Source: Paenibacillus sp. FSL H7-0357 (GTDB lineage Bacteria > Bacillota > Bacilli > Paenibacillales > Paenibacillaceae). From it: a DNA stretch of 64,000 bases. The stretch covers positions 4,836,001-4,900,000 of the forward strand of contig NZ_CP009241.1 in assembly GCF_000758525.1 (NCBI RefSeq), read 5' to 3'. The notes beneath the pieces are model-generated. The model was not told the DNA's origin, did not search any database, and saw nothing but the letters and a program-made list of their open reading frames with translations. Numbering within the stretch: the stretch's first letter is position 1; every line of letters begins with the position of its first letter. The position numbers and the translations under genes are program-made. Shown one piece after another: positions 24,025 to 33,328 of the stretch.

Positions 24025-24234
24025 TGACTAGCTATACCAATGTCTTTTGAAACATAGATCTTTGGTGCATCTCCTATCATTTTTAAAACTAAGCAACTTA
24101 TCCTTATACAGAACCTTGCATATTCACAATCTAAAAAGTTCTATTACAGTCGTGTCCAGTCCCTCTCATTGCTAACTTTCCAGAACGGATTCGTTAAAAA
24201 GAAATCAGATGAGTAATCGTTAATCTCAGAAAAT

Positions 24235-24266
24235 AAAAAAGGCAACTTCAAATGAAGTTACCTTTA
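24235..24266 (-). terminator. intrinsic terminator after the MFS/ABC operon
   Basis: Stem AAGGTAACTTC with GAAGTTGCCTT (one mismatch) and a T-rich tail on the minus strand, about 56 bp after the MFS stop codon. Confidence 0.85.
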
Positions 24267-24321
24267 ATAAACAATCGTTATGATGTCATTTCATCGTTTT
24301 TTTTGTTTATTGATCACAAAT

Positions 24322-25530
24322 TTACTGGCTTTTTATCTCCCCTGCCTCCTCATGATGAATAAGACATGCTGCTAGCAACCCAACGCACAGAATACATGCC
24401 AATAGAAGAAACGTAATTAAATAACTTGCATTATTCATCAATTGAAGCGAGATAATCGGACCGAAGCTTGTGCCTGTAAACAATATAAAAGTATATACGG
24501 ATACAGCTATCCCGCGCATCTTGCCGCCCACTTGCCCAACAAGCGAAACAAGTGAAGGAACGGCTAGTGCGATCCCTCCCACAAAAAGGATGCTCATCAC
24601 AATAAGAAGTGGCAGATTAGAAATCATCCCCATAGACGCCAAACCAATGATCGCTAGCAACAATCCACCGCGAAGCGTTCTACCTACGCCGACATGCTTG
24701 GATATTCTTCCCGCGAATGGAGAAACGAGCATCCCTACTATGCCGATAATACGGACAGAAAGAATTTCTTGCTTGCTTAGCTCATATGGAGCTGTACTTA
24801 GATAGTTACCCAGCACTGTATACATACTTACAAAAGACATAAGCAGAACGAATGCTACTAGATAACATAATACCAATTGTTTTTGAACAAACACTTTGCC
24901 AATTTGCTTAATAGGCTCCCAGATATTAGCGTGTGCCTGCTGGATACCGCCTTTGGGAAGGAAGAAGAACACTAATATGGTGGTCACCGCATAAACAACG
25001 GCAAGAATATAAAAAACAGCGTTCCAGCCATAATGCTCACTGAGTATACTACTAACCACTTGACCAACAATACCTGCAATCAGAAATCCTGTACTGATAA
25101 AACCAATGGTAGTTACCCGTTTTTCCGCTGGATACATCTCAACCGCATAGGCAAGTGCTACTGGAGAGAAGGTTGCTGCTGCTGCTCCCTGTAGTCCTCT
25201 TAATCCTAAAATCCATACAAAGCTGTGAACGGTCCCCAGAATTAATGATATCAATGTCAGGAAAAGGAGCCCTGCAAATATAACAGTCTTCCGTCCGTAT
25301 TTATCGGACAGCGCGCCATAGATTAAGCAACCAATGGCAAAGCCTATCGAAAAGGTGCTTCCCGCAGCGGCAGCATTCGTCGTGGAAATTTCAAAAAGCT
25401 GTGCAAACAATGTAATTAGCGGAATCGTTACGTATAGACTGGACATGACAACAAGGCCGGTCCAGCAAAGGATAATGGTCATAAGCTTATAATTTCTAGT
25501 TGTACCCGTTGCATTGATTGGATTGTTCAT
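24322..25530 (-). CDS. MFS transporter (drug efflux type)
   Basis: 402 residues from the ATG at 25530, where GAGGTG is well placed; a TTG at 25542 is in frame but too early. Twelve hydrophobic segments. The loop between helices 2 and 3 reads GALSDKYGRKTVIF, the classic MFS motif A, and the helix-4 region is LRGLQGAAAATFSP. It belongs to the 12-helix proton-driven family (YgaY/YnfM-type), and its place after an ABC exporter under a MarR repressor points to removal of a toxic compound. Only 12 bp separate it from the ABC gene, so the two are one transcript. Confidence 0.9.
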   Translation of the reverse strand: MNNPINATGTTRNYKLMTIILCWTGLVVMSSLYVTIPLITLFAQLFEISTTNAAAAGSTFSIGFAIGCLIYGALSDKYGRKTVIFAGLLFLTLISLILGTVHSFVWILGLRGLQGAAAATFSPVALAYAVEMYPAEKRVTTIGFISTGFLIAGIVGQVVSSILSEHYGWNAVFYILAVVYAVTTILVFFFLPKGGIQQAHANIWEPIKQIGKVFVQKQLVLCYLVAFVLLMSFVSMYTVLGNYLSTAPYELSKQEILSVRIIGIVGMLVSPFAGRISKHVGVGRTLRGGLLLAIIGLASMGMISNLPLLIVMSILFVGGIALAVPSLVSLVGQVGGKMRGIAVSVYTFILFTGTSFGPIISLQLMNNASYLITFLLLACILCVGLLAACLIHHEEAGEIKSQ

Positions 25531-25542
25531 ATTACACCTCAA

Positions 25543-27351
25543 TTATAAAATTTGTTCGAAGTTAGATTTTGTTGGAAATTGCATCTCGTATAGTTCCTTG
25601 TATCGCCCATTTCGGCGGAGTAGGTTTTCATGATTTCCCAGCTCCACTATCTCTCCATGCTCCAATACAACAATTTGATCGGCATTTTGAATCGTGGAAA
25701 GACGATGGGCGATAACCAGACAAGTTCGACCTGGAAGAAGCACAGATAACGCATGCTGAATACGTTGTTCAGATTCCGTATCCAGTGCAGCCGTAGCTTC
25801 GTCCAAAATAAGAATACGAGGATTGATCAAGAAAGCTCTGGCGATTGACAATCTTTGCTTTTGTCCTCCGGAAAGCTTGACCCCTCTTTCACCGATGGGC
25901 GTATCATAGCCCATTGGAAAGGCTGAAATAAATTCATGGGCGTTTGCGGCATGGGCAGCCGCTTTAATTTCATCTTCAGTGGCCTGAGGTCTACCGTACG
26001 CAATATTTTCACGTATCGTGCCATTGAGGAGGATTACGTCCTGAGATACGATCCCCATCTGCTGACGAAGCGACTTCACCGTCACTTCCGTTAACGGATA
26101 ACTGTCAATATAAATGTCCCCTCGCTGAACGTCGTACAAACGGGCAATCAAATAAGCAATCGTTGACTTTCCTGATCCTGACGAACCAACCAAAGCCGTA
26201 GTTTGGTTACATGGAAGCCGCAATTGAAAGTTTTGTAGAATGGGATGTCCTTCTTCATATGCAAACTCAACATCATCAAACACAATTTGTCCTTTTACTG
26301 GCGGCAGAACAATCGCTCCTTCCTTATCGTAAACCTCTGGAACGGTTGCTAAGACTTCTTGAATGCGCTCGAATGCTGCTGCCGATTGCTGCACTTTGGT
26401 AATCATTCTGCTAAAGGAGCGGATGGGCGCTTGCAACAAACGTAAATAAGCTAAGTAAGCTACGATATCACCAACGGACATGTTCCCATGCATAACCTGC
26501 CACGCTCCGAACAGGAGCACCGACGTCATACCTACATAATTCAGCCAATCGATAATTGGCGAGAAAGTTTCCGACAACCTTGAAGCAAAAACTGTGGCTA
26601 TCCGATGCTGTTCGCTCAATGCCTCGAACTGCTTAGCTTCCGCATCTTCACTTGCAAAAGACTTGATCATTCGTATGCCTGACAACGTATCTTGAAGTGA
26701 GTTGTTTAACTGAGCTGATATGTGACGTACCGCTCTATAGGCACTCTTAATGCGTAGGCTGAAATATCGTGACGTTACAAATAAGAATGGCAAGGTAATA
26801 AGCGTAATTAATGCTAGTTGCCAGTCCGTATATAATAAGTACCCCACGATCGCAGCGAAGGTTATGACATCCGCTATGATGGACAGGCTATCGGCTGAAA
26901 CCAGTTCCTGTAGTTGATTTACATCACTCGTTAACCTTGCCATAAGATCCCCGGTCCGATTACGATCAAAAAATTTCAGATCCAAACTTAATGTGTGTTT
27001 GTGCAATTTGTTTCGCAACTGGAGAATTGCCTTCTGACTAACAATTGTCATTACATAACTGCTACTGAAGTTAAATATCCCCAGCAGCAATGCAGTTAGC
27101 AGGATAAGACCTCCCGTTTCTAGTAGCGCGTAATACCTTTTTCCAGGGATGATCTGGTCTATGATCTCTTTAGTTAACTGAGGGATCATAAATTCAAGAA
27201 TGGAAATGGCTATCACTGTGACGGCACCAAGCATAAGCAAGACCCATTGCGTCCTTGTGTGCAAGAACATCTCCTTAAACATGATGCGCAGCGATATAAA
27301 ATGCTGTTCACGACTCTGCTGCTGGTCCCCGGAATGCCAAGCTTGTTTCAT
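25543..27351 (-). CDS. ABC exporter, fused permease and ATPase
   Basis: 602 residues, a half-transporter that should dimerise. Residues 35-330 are a six-helix exporter membrane domain; the C-terminal 240 residues are the ATPase: Walker A GSSGSGKST, signature LSGGQKQR, Walker B ILILDEATAALD, then the H-loop IAHRLST. It is a MsbA/LmrA/YheHI-type multidrug exporter. A MarR-type operator (27419-27441) lies between marR and this gene, so transcription is probably repressed there as well as at the marR promoter. Confidence 0.92.
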   Translation of the reverse strand: MKQAWHSGDQQQSREQHFISLRIMFKEMFLHTRTQWVLLMLGAVTVIAISILEFMIPQLTKEIIDQIIPGKRYYALLETGGLILLTALLLGIFNFSSSYVMTIVSQKAILQLRNKLHKHTLSLDLKFFDRNRTGDLMARLTSDVNQLQELVSADSLSIIADVITFAAIVGYLLYTDWQLALITLITLPFLFVTSRYFSLRIKSAYRAVRHISAQLNNSLQDTLSGIRMIKSFASEDAEAKQFEALSEQHRIATVFASRLSETFSPIIDWLNYVGMTSVLLFGAWQVMHGNMSVGDIVAYLAYLRLLQAPIRSFSRMITKVQQSAAAFERIQEVLATVPEVYDKEGAIVLPPVKGQIVFDDVEFAYEEGHPILQNFQLRLPCNQTTALVGSSGSGKSTIAYLIARLYDVQRGDIYIDSYPLTEVTVKSLRQQMGIVSQDVILLNGTIRENIAYGRPQATEDEIKAAAHAANAHEFISAFPMGYDTPIGERGVKLSGGQKQRLSIARAFLINPRILILDEATAALDTESEQRIQHALSVLLPGRTCLVIAHRLSTIQNADQIVVLEHGEIVELGNHENLLRRNGRYKELYEMQFPTKSNFEQIL

Positions 27352-27418
27352 TTTGAATCACATACCTTCATGTTGTAATATCCATCACGGTTATCAGATC
27401 ATATCCATCTCTTATTTC

Positions 27419-27441
27419 ATGTAATTAGATTATCTAACTAT
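27419..27441. promoter_or_regulatory. MarR operator, internal site
   Basis: A 23-bp site containing TAATTAGATTATCTAACTA. Its reverse complement differs by only one central base from the site upstream of marR at 28031-28053. Position: just before the ABC gene. Confidence 0.75.
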
Positions 27442-27454
27442 ATGACCAAAAAAA

Positions 27455-28009
27455 TTATCTACCCGATCCAAGTCGTTTTTCTAAGCTTGCATTTAGTTTA
27501 ACCAGCACTTTTTGGAACACCGCTTGCTCCTCTTTATCTAATTCATCAACAAGGGATGCGCAAGTAGACCAGAACGTAGGCAATATTTGATTCATAAGCG
27601 TACTGCCTTCAGCGCTAATACGAACGTGAGTCATGCGACCATCCTTGGCATACGGTTCACGAACAATCAAATTTTTTTTCTCCAGCCATATTAACAAGGC
27701 CGTTACAGACGATCGACGAATCCCCAATCGGTCTGCTATGGATGAAGGTGTAACCAACTCCTGATCTGCGTGAAGGGATAATAGGAGTAATAGATCCAGC
27801 TTACTCTCCGTGATGTCAAAAGCAGCTAAATCAATATCCACCATGTCTAAAGTGTTATCTCCCAGCCAGAGCATAATTAGTCCCAGGTGTGCTGAATTTA
27901 GATTGGTATCGGATGAGGCTGTACGCTCCATCAACTTCAAATAAGGTGATGTTCCAAGTCTCGGTAATTGTTGCTCGGTCGTATATTCCTTGGCAGGCTT
28001 TCTTTTCAA
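27455..28009 (-). CDS. MarR-family repressor of the efflux operon
   Basis: 184 residues. The winged helix-turn-helix covers about 85-150: LTPSSIADRLGIRRS-like recognition (VTPSSIADRLGIRRSSVT) and wing EPYAKDGRMTHVRISAEG with the conserved DGR. The N-terminal 40 residues are longer than usual. It is the first gene of marR - ABC - MFS. Near-identical operators on each side of its coding region mean it likely represses its own promoter and an internal one. The likely inducer is a substrate of the exporters. Confidence 0.9.
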   Translation of the reverse strand: MKRKPAKEYTTEQQLPRLGTSPYLKLMERTASSDTNLNSAHLGLIMLWLGDNTLDMVDIDLAAFDITESKLDLLLLLSLHADQELVTPSSIADRLGIRRSSVTALLIWLEKKNLIVREPYAKDGRMTHVRISAEGSTLMNQILPTFWSTCASLVDELDKEEQAVFQKVLVKLNASLEKRLGSGR

Positions 28010-28030
28010 TTTGTATACCTCCTTACTCCT

Positions 28031-28053
28031 ATAGTTAGATTATCTAATTACAT
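28031..28053. promoter_or_regulatory. MarR operator, upstream site
   Basis: Contains TAGTTAGATTATCTAATTA, 22 bp upstream of the marR start; an inverted copy of the site at 27419-27441. Confidence 0.75.
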
Positions 28054-28199
28054 TGAATATAACTGATTTCTTTTATTTTTGCAAACCAGCTTAAGAAACA
28101 AAGGTAAGCTTAGAGGCAGAGGTTTAGAATAAACGAACCGCATTACCAATGGATTTGTTGTATAATTATGTAATATTTTATTTTAGGAGGAAGGATCTT

Positions 28200-29141
28200 T
28201 TGAAAATCCTAATTTATGGTGCGGGCACAATCGGGAGTGTTTTCGCTGGGAAACTTGCTTTGTCAGGATATGATGTCACTATCCTTGCAAGGGGAGCAAG
28301 ACTTGTTGAGCTGAAAAAAAACGGTGTGATTCTCGTAAATCCAGGCAATAACCGAGAAGAAATCGCAAAGATAGATGTGATTGAACATCTGCTGCCAGAC
28401 CATATTTTCGACTACATACTCGTTGTAATGCAGAAAATACAGATAGATAGTGTATTACCGGTTCTTTCTCAAAACATATCTAAGAATATCATCTTTGTGG
28501 TCAATACGGCATCCGGTTATGACGATTGGGTTCAGGCTGTGGGTAGTGACCGGCTGATGCTCGGCTTTCCGTCCGCAGGAGGAGAACGTGTAGACGGTCG
28601 AGTACATTACTTTATCGGCAAGGGATTCATGCGGATTTTTCAGACCACAACCTTTTCAGAATACAATGGTCAAAAAACCGAACGGCTCAAAAAAATAGTA
28701 GATGTTTTTAACTGTGCCGGTATTCCTTCTGTTGTAAGCAATAATATGGATATGTGGCAGAAAACTCATGTAGCAATGGTTACAAGTATCGGAAACGCTC
28801 TTTATAAATACAATAGTAATAATTATGCTTTAGCAAAATCATATGCAGATATTAAGCTGCTGGTTCTGGGGATAAAAGAAGGATTTGCTGTGTTGACTAA
28901 ATTGGGTATAAATATCAAACCATCAAAACTCCATTATTTCAAACTTCCCGTTTTTTTGATTGCCCCAATTTTTAAAATTATTATGGGCACAAAGTTTGCC
29001 GAAACAGTCATGGCAAAGCATACGGCCGTGGCAAAATCCGAGATGGTCTGCCTTCAAAATGAATTTGATATGCTGATCATGAAGAGTAAGATGGAAACAC
29101 CTTCTATTGATAAGCTACGAAAAAACCTTGCGAAAGACTGA
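28200..29141 (+). CDS. ketopantoate reductase-like (ApbA/PanE) dehydrogenase
   Basis: 313 residues from a TTG at 28200, supported by TTAGGAGGAAGG ten bases upstream and by the Rossmann start KILIYGAGTIGSVFAGKL, which must lie at the N-terminus. The NADP-binding GxGxxG motif, the LARGARLVELKKNG segment and an internal KTHVAMVTSIGNAL (catalytic Lys region) follow the family. True PanE keeps a Glu and Asn-Ser pattern late in the protein that I cannot see clearly, and the C-terminal helices are hydrophobic, so the substrate may differ. It stands alone on the plus strand with a TATAAT box at 28161. Confidence 0.8.
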   Translation: MKILIYGAGTIGSVFAGKLALSGYDVTILARGARLVELKKNGVILVNPGNNREEIAKIDVIEHLLPDHIFDYILVVMQKIQIDSVLPVLSQNISKNIIFVVNTASGYDDWVQAVGSDRLMLGFPSAGGERVDGRVHYFIGKGFMRIFQTTTFSEYNGQKTERLKKIVDVFNCAGIPSVVSNNMDMWQKTHVAMVTSIGNALYKYNSNNYALAKSYADIKLLVLGIKEGFAVLTKLGINIKPSKLHYFKLPVFLIAPIFKIIMGTKFAETVMAKHTAVAKSEMVCLQNEFDMLIMKSKMETPSIDKLRKNLAKD

Positions 29142-29324
29142 TTTCGTTTTATGTAATGATACTTATATTATGTCGTATTCTTATACTATGTGGAAATATT
29201 TGAATGGTAGTAATTGCTTATCTTCAAATAATATAAACTCCCATTAGGCAGCTTGCTGGCACGCTGCGTGAATGCGATGTTGTCTGAAGTGTATGCCCCC
29301 TTCAAGCATACTCTCAAAATTCCT

Positions 29325-29742
29325 TTATGAGTCTTGTGTTGTTTGTTTATTATCACTTAAAAAATAGTCCCCAACTTCATACCAGTTGTTAACTCGCACA
29401 TAACCTGATTCGTTGACATTGTGTGGAGCAGTAAATAATATTCCTTGTCCTTGAAATCTTTGAAAATGCCTTGAACTATCATCTATAAGATACTCAGCAT
29501 TAATAATGCTTTTATCACCACAAAACACATAATTCATTTGTGGAATGAAAGGAAAGTTATCACTTAACCATTCAAATTTAGCTTGAAATGAAGATGGATG
29601 TTCCATTGCTGCTGTTGTGATATAAATCTCGTAATATTTACTCAATTCTCTGATTACTTTCTGACTTCCCTCCATTACTTTCAAGTCCCGAAAAAAACCT
29701 GGATCATCCACAAAATCCAATATTTCTATGAATTCACCCTCA
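29325..29742 (-). pseudogene. 5'(3')-deoxyribonucleotidase-like gene, N-terminus missing
   Basis: The open frame (about 131 residues from a TTG at 29720) matches the C-terminal two thirds of HAD-type NT5C/YorS nucleotidases: PGFFRDLKVMEGSQKVIREL, then YYEIYITTAAMEHPSS (motif II Thr), KSIINAEYLIDDSSRHFQRF (motif IV Asp pair). The N-terminal DxDxT nucleophile segment is absent, and the sequence upstream is a promoter region with stops. The product would be inactive. A further decayed copy with the same missing 5' end lies at 11238-11450, so the truncation predates the duplication. Confidence 0.75.
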
Positions 29743-29807
29743 ATTAGAGATTATTAAGTAGTTTTCATGCTAGATCGTGTTTAAACGCCTGCTTGATGCA
29801 TGTTTTT

Positions 29808-29837
29808 ATTATACTACTAAATGGTAGAATATAACTT
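29808..29837 (-). promoter_or_regulatory. recurrent promoter motif, copy 4
   Basis: The minus strand reads TATTCTACCATTTAGTAG then TATAAT. It lies upstream of the truncated nucleotidase and is shared, with about 60 bp of leader, with the copy at 11491. Confidence 0.6.
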
Positions 29838-30006
29838 ATTTTTCGAAGTTTGCACTTCTGCCTGTGACCCTCTTCGATCTGTCAACTATGCGCAGGTAAT
29901 GACAGGACAGTATGAAAGAAAAACAATATCATAATATGCAGAGGGGTGAGTATAAGCCACCCGCTTATAAAATATTTGAAAAATAGTCTGAAAGAAGGCG
30001 CTCACC

Positions 30007-31140
30007 ATGTCAAACCAGTTCGTTAGCTTTTCAAAATTCGTCTCAGAGGGCAGCCATTACGAGATTGGCACTAAGCTGGCTCATACAGTCAGAAACAACC
30101 CGGAGCTTATGAGTATCAATATACAAGGTGATTGTATGGATAGTTTTTTATTAAGAAAGAAACAAACCCTTTTAGATGAATTTTGTCCCGGAGTAAACGA
30201 GGAAATCCTTGGACTTTCAGACAGCTTAAAAATCCCACTGGGGAAATTGGCTGTATTTGCGGATGATGTAATAGAAGCTGGAGCATGCAGTCAATTCGCA
30301 GCTTTGCCAAGTATTACATCTGATGGGCACACTTTAATTGGCAGAAGTTATGAATTTTCGACTGAAGATGAGATGTGTTTGTGTGTAACAAGGGCAGACG
30401 GAAAACCTGCACATATAGGTTTTTCACTGCTATTGTTTGGGAGATTTGACGGAATAAATGAGCATGGCTTAACAGTAAGCATGTCATCTTGTGAATTTGG
30501 ACAACGCCCTTTTGGTGAAGGACTTTGGTTCCCGTTTGTGCTGAGGTCTTTATTGGATAATTGCTCCTCTGTTGAGGATGCCATATATCTTTTGAAGAAT
30601 ATGCCTATACGAAGCAATGTAAACCTGCTGATTGCTGATACTTACGGAAATGCCACAATAGCTGAAACTGCCTGCTTCGGAGACGATAGAAAAATATCTT
30701 TTAGAAACAGTGAAGATCTTCTTATCGCGACGAATCATTATCAGAATAACGAAATGTTGCCTTATGATAATAATCGCAGAAGGCATTCTGTGATTCGATA
30801 CAACACTATAAAAGATTTTTTTTCAAAAAAGAAAGGATCTATTTCTGTAGAATCAATAAAGACAATCCTAGAGGAAAAAGTGCCACAGGGCGTATGTTGC
30901 CCATTTTATGAAGATTGTTTAGGAACCTTGCATTCAATGGTTTTTGACACGACGGAGATTAGCGTACAGGTGTGTTTTGGGGCAGCATCCCCGCAAAAAT
31001 GGGAAAAAATCTCTTTTAATAGTCCATGTGAAAATTCTAAAATACAAGTCCCTATAAATAACGAGTTCCCCCAGAACCCCACAACCTTTTGGGAGCACTT
31101 AAACCCTGGAAGTATGGAGCAGAATCGTCTTCATCGGTAA
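30007..31140 (+). CDS. C45-family (acyl-CoA:6-APA acyltransferase-like) Ntn hydrolase
   Basis: 377 residues with AGAAGGCG before the ATG at 30007. The opening EGSHYEIGTKLAHTV and the segment EAGACSQFAALPSITSDGHT fit the peptidase C45 / penicillin-type acyltransferase family. These are made as precursors and cut themselves before the catalytic Cys, here Cys94 after Ala93. Downstream, LIGRSYEF, FDGINEHGLTVSM and IAETACFGD are the expected core strands. Such enzymes cleave or transfer amide-linked acyl groups; the natural substrate is unknown. No signal peptide, so cytosolic. It seems to be a single gene, with a small lipoprotein gene 98 bp downstream. Confidence 0.85.
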   Translation: MSNQFVSFSKFVSEGSHYEIGTKLAHTVRNNPELMSINIQGDCMDSFLLRKKQTLLDEFCPGVNEEILGLSDSLKIPLGKLAVFADDVIEAGACSQFAALPSITSDGHTLIGRSYEFSTEDEMCLCVTRADGKPAHIGFSLLLFGRFDGINEHGLTVSMSSCEFGQRPFGEGLWFPFVLRSLLDNCSSVEDAIYLLKNMPIRSNVNLLIADTYGNATIAETACFGDDRKISFRNSEDLLIATNHYQNNEMLPYDNNRRRHSVIRYNTIKDFFSKKKGSISVESIKTILEEKVPQGVCCPFYEDCLGTLHSMVFDTTEISVQVCFGAASPQKWEKISFNSPCENSKIQVPINNEFPQNPTTFWEHLNPGSMEQNRLHR

Positions 31141-31237
31141 CCGTAGCCGCATATCACTTTCATGCAACCTGACGCCCTTCTGGCCGTATGAACTACAGTA
31201 AACTTGGCACATACGATACTCTAAAGGAGTGAAGCAA

Positions 31238-31678
31238 ATGAAGAAATATGGCTTAAGTCTGCTGCTACTCATCTTGCTGGTTGTACCGGGTTGCGGGATT
31301 GCGGAAAAGGTAGGAGACAGCGTCAATTTCACCGCCGATACCGCTTCTTATATGCAAACTTTGACGGAGTTCGGACAAGAGATGGGAACCTGGGCCACGG
31401 ATGCTGCCACAGACCCGCAGGCCAGGGATGAATTAAAGGATAGGCTGCTTGCCCTCAAGGAACAGATCGTCCAATATGCCGGGCTTCAGGTTCCGGAATA
31501 TGCGGCAGGCCTGCATCAATCTATTGTCGGATACAATGAAACACTGCAGCAAGGACTGGATCAGGCCATAACCAACCTGGAAGAAGGAAAAGCCGCCTTC
31601 GAATCGACAGGTATTCCCGAGACTATAAACCAAGTCAACGAGCTATTGAACCAGATCACCCAGCTCATCCCGCAGTAA
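31238..31678 (+). CDS. DUF6376-family lipoprotein
   Basis: 146 residues from the ATG at 31238, placed nine bases after AAAGGAGTG. Signal peptide MKKYGLSLLLLILLVV ends in the lipobox PGCG. The mature part is a long helical region, FTADTASYMQTLTEFGQE to TINQVNELLNQITQLI, typical of the small DUF6376 lipoproteins of Bacillales. It is surface-anchored; the function is unknown. A terminator follows within 15 bp. Confidence 0.85.
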   Translation: MKKYGLSLLLLILLVVPGCGIAEKVGDSVNFTADTASYMQTLTEFGQEMGTWATDAATDPQARDELKDRLLALKEQIVQYAGLQVPEYAAGLHQSIVGYNETLQQGLDQAITNLEEGKAAFESTGIPETINQVNELLNQITQLIPQ

Positions 31679-31688
31679 CAGTCTAAAT

Positions 31689-31730
31689 AAGCGCTCAAAG
31701 TATGGGAAAACATACCTGGAGCGCTTTTTC
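31689..31730 (+). terminator. intrinsic terminator after the DUF6376 gene
   Basis: Stem AAGCGCTC with GAGCGCTT plus an inner GTATG/CATAC pair, then a T-rich tail. Confidence 0.85.
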
Positions 31731-31802
31731 TTTTGTCAGCCGCATCTAAGGGAGCACGTGAAAAAGAAGTGGCAGGTTTCTCCACTTCTCTCAAATTTTC
31801 AT

Positions 31803-32708
31803 TTACGATGCTATTTCTGCTTTTTGTACACTAGTTACAATCTCTTGGCTGATAGGAATTACTGCCTTTTTATCTTCTTGCTCTTCAAAATTCCCATGTT
31901 TATCTAGCGTATAACAACTCTTGATCAGGTAGCCCTGTTGACAATTGGGACAATGACCAAACTTAAATCCATATTTAACATTAGTATCTGAAGCTCCACC
32001 CTCACAAAGTGTCTTTTGTTCAGTGATATATTTTGTTAATCCTTCACCGTTGTTATTTTGTATGTATTGATTGATTTCACTTAATACCGGCTCTATCATT
32101 TCATCATTTACATCTAAGAGCTTATGTTCCTGTAAATAGGCTTTGTTACACGAAGAACAATGTGTCTTACCACTTGTCACCAGCAATCCGGCACTTAGAC
32201 CACCTATTAATAAACCAACACATTGTATGAGGAATTTGCTGATGTTTACCCACTTATTTGGTTCAATATCTATTGCATTGCCTACATGTCCTCTTGAAAA
32301 TATGCTTAAACTGCTATTATTAAATTTATAATCATAATAGTTCAATAGTGTTATAGGTTTATCTGATTCTCCAAACACAAAATTGCTTATATGCTCCCCC
32401 TCAAACTTATAATTAATTTCATTCGATGATGAGACATATGCCATCTGATATTCTCCATACATAAACCCGCTAAATGAAAGTAATATGAAAATAACCGATA
32501 TTAAATAGTTGTTTTTATTCGGCTTTAATCCCTGTCTTACAGTTTTAGAAAAATACCCGAAGGTGGCTATACCTCCGAGAATAATCCCCCCTACCGGAAT
32601 AATGAATAACACAGAAAAGCTAAAAAAGTTAAAACCTAAGAGACTCAAGATAAGCAATTGCACAATTACTGATACTGCCGCCGTTATTACTCCCCAAACC
32701 CATTTCAT
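31803..32708 (-). CDS. membrane protein with zinc-ribbon cytosolic region
   Basis: 301 residues from the ATG at 32708 (AGGAGGAAG upstream). Hydrophobic segments at about 5-28, 32-55, 70-88 and 160-180; the stretch between segments 3 and 4 is probably extracytoplasmic. The C-terminal half has cysteine pairs CSSCNK and CPNCQQ, expected to bind zinc as a split ribbon. I do not recognise a family. Single gene, minus strand. Confidence 0.6.
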   Translation of the reverse strand: MKWVWGVITAAVSVIVQLLILSLLGFNFFSFSVLFIIPVGGIILGGIATFGYFSKTVRQGLKPNKNNYLISVIFILLSFSGFMYGEYQMAYVSSSNEINYKFEGEHISNFVFGESDKPITLLNYYDYKFNNSSLSIFSRGHVGNAIDIEPNKWVNISKFLIQCVGLLIGGLSAGLLVTSGKTHCSSCNKAYLQEHKLLDVNDEMIEPVLSEINQYIQNNNGEGLTKYITEQKTLCEGGASDTNVKYGFKFGHCPNCQQGYLIKSCYTLDKHGNFEEQEDKKAVIPISQEIVTSVQKAEIAS

Positions 32709-32901
32709 AAATATTACTTCCTCCTCTTTCTGAATAAGATATATTTTAACATCTGATGCAAAATGCCCCAATAATAAAAATTACATCATTTTTCGACAGT
32801 TTAATCTTGTATTCCTGCCTGTTCACTGGCTTGGGCTTCCTGTTTATTCGCCCCTAGCAGTTTGACGAGCTTTTCCGATCCATGCTGGAGGGGCAGTACA
32901 G

Positions 32902-33180
32902 ATGGCGGCTTATTTGGATGCCATTCATCAGGCGGATTTGCTGATGGGAGACCGGAAAGCGGCGGATGAATATGCGAGACCGCTCAAGGAAGGCAGCTTA
33001 AAATTATGCCATGATGCACCGCTTCAAAGTTGGTTGCCTTATCTTGAAAATGCGCTGGATCGAGGAGATTTCGAGGATGCGGCTGCCAGTGCTAATGCGC
33101 TTTATCGGCAGGGAAGCGGAATAGCTCTGACTATTTTGCACGGGATTTGGAAGCTGCCGAGCGGCTTTTACTCCAGCACA
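32902..33180 (+). pseudogene. gene remnant, plus strand
   Basis: About 90 codons from 32902 read MAAYLDAIHQADLLMGDRKA, then SWLPYLENALDRGDFEDAAA, coherent helical coding sequence with GC-rich codon use. There is no ribosome binding site, the sequence upstream continues in another frame (FSDPCWRG), and after about 33180 the frame enters unrelated sequence. It looks like the C-terminal piece of a lost gene; family unknown. Confidence 0.45.
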
Positions 33181-33328
33181 GCCAGAAGTGATTCAGAGCA
33201 GAGCCTTAATGCAGAGAGAGTCGGCAGGTTCCCCACATTCTCTCTACAAAACGCAAATAGGGTTGTTACCGCGCTATGCGATAACAACCCATTTTCAAAC
33301 CAAGGAAATCAGTTCACGCAGTTACTTT

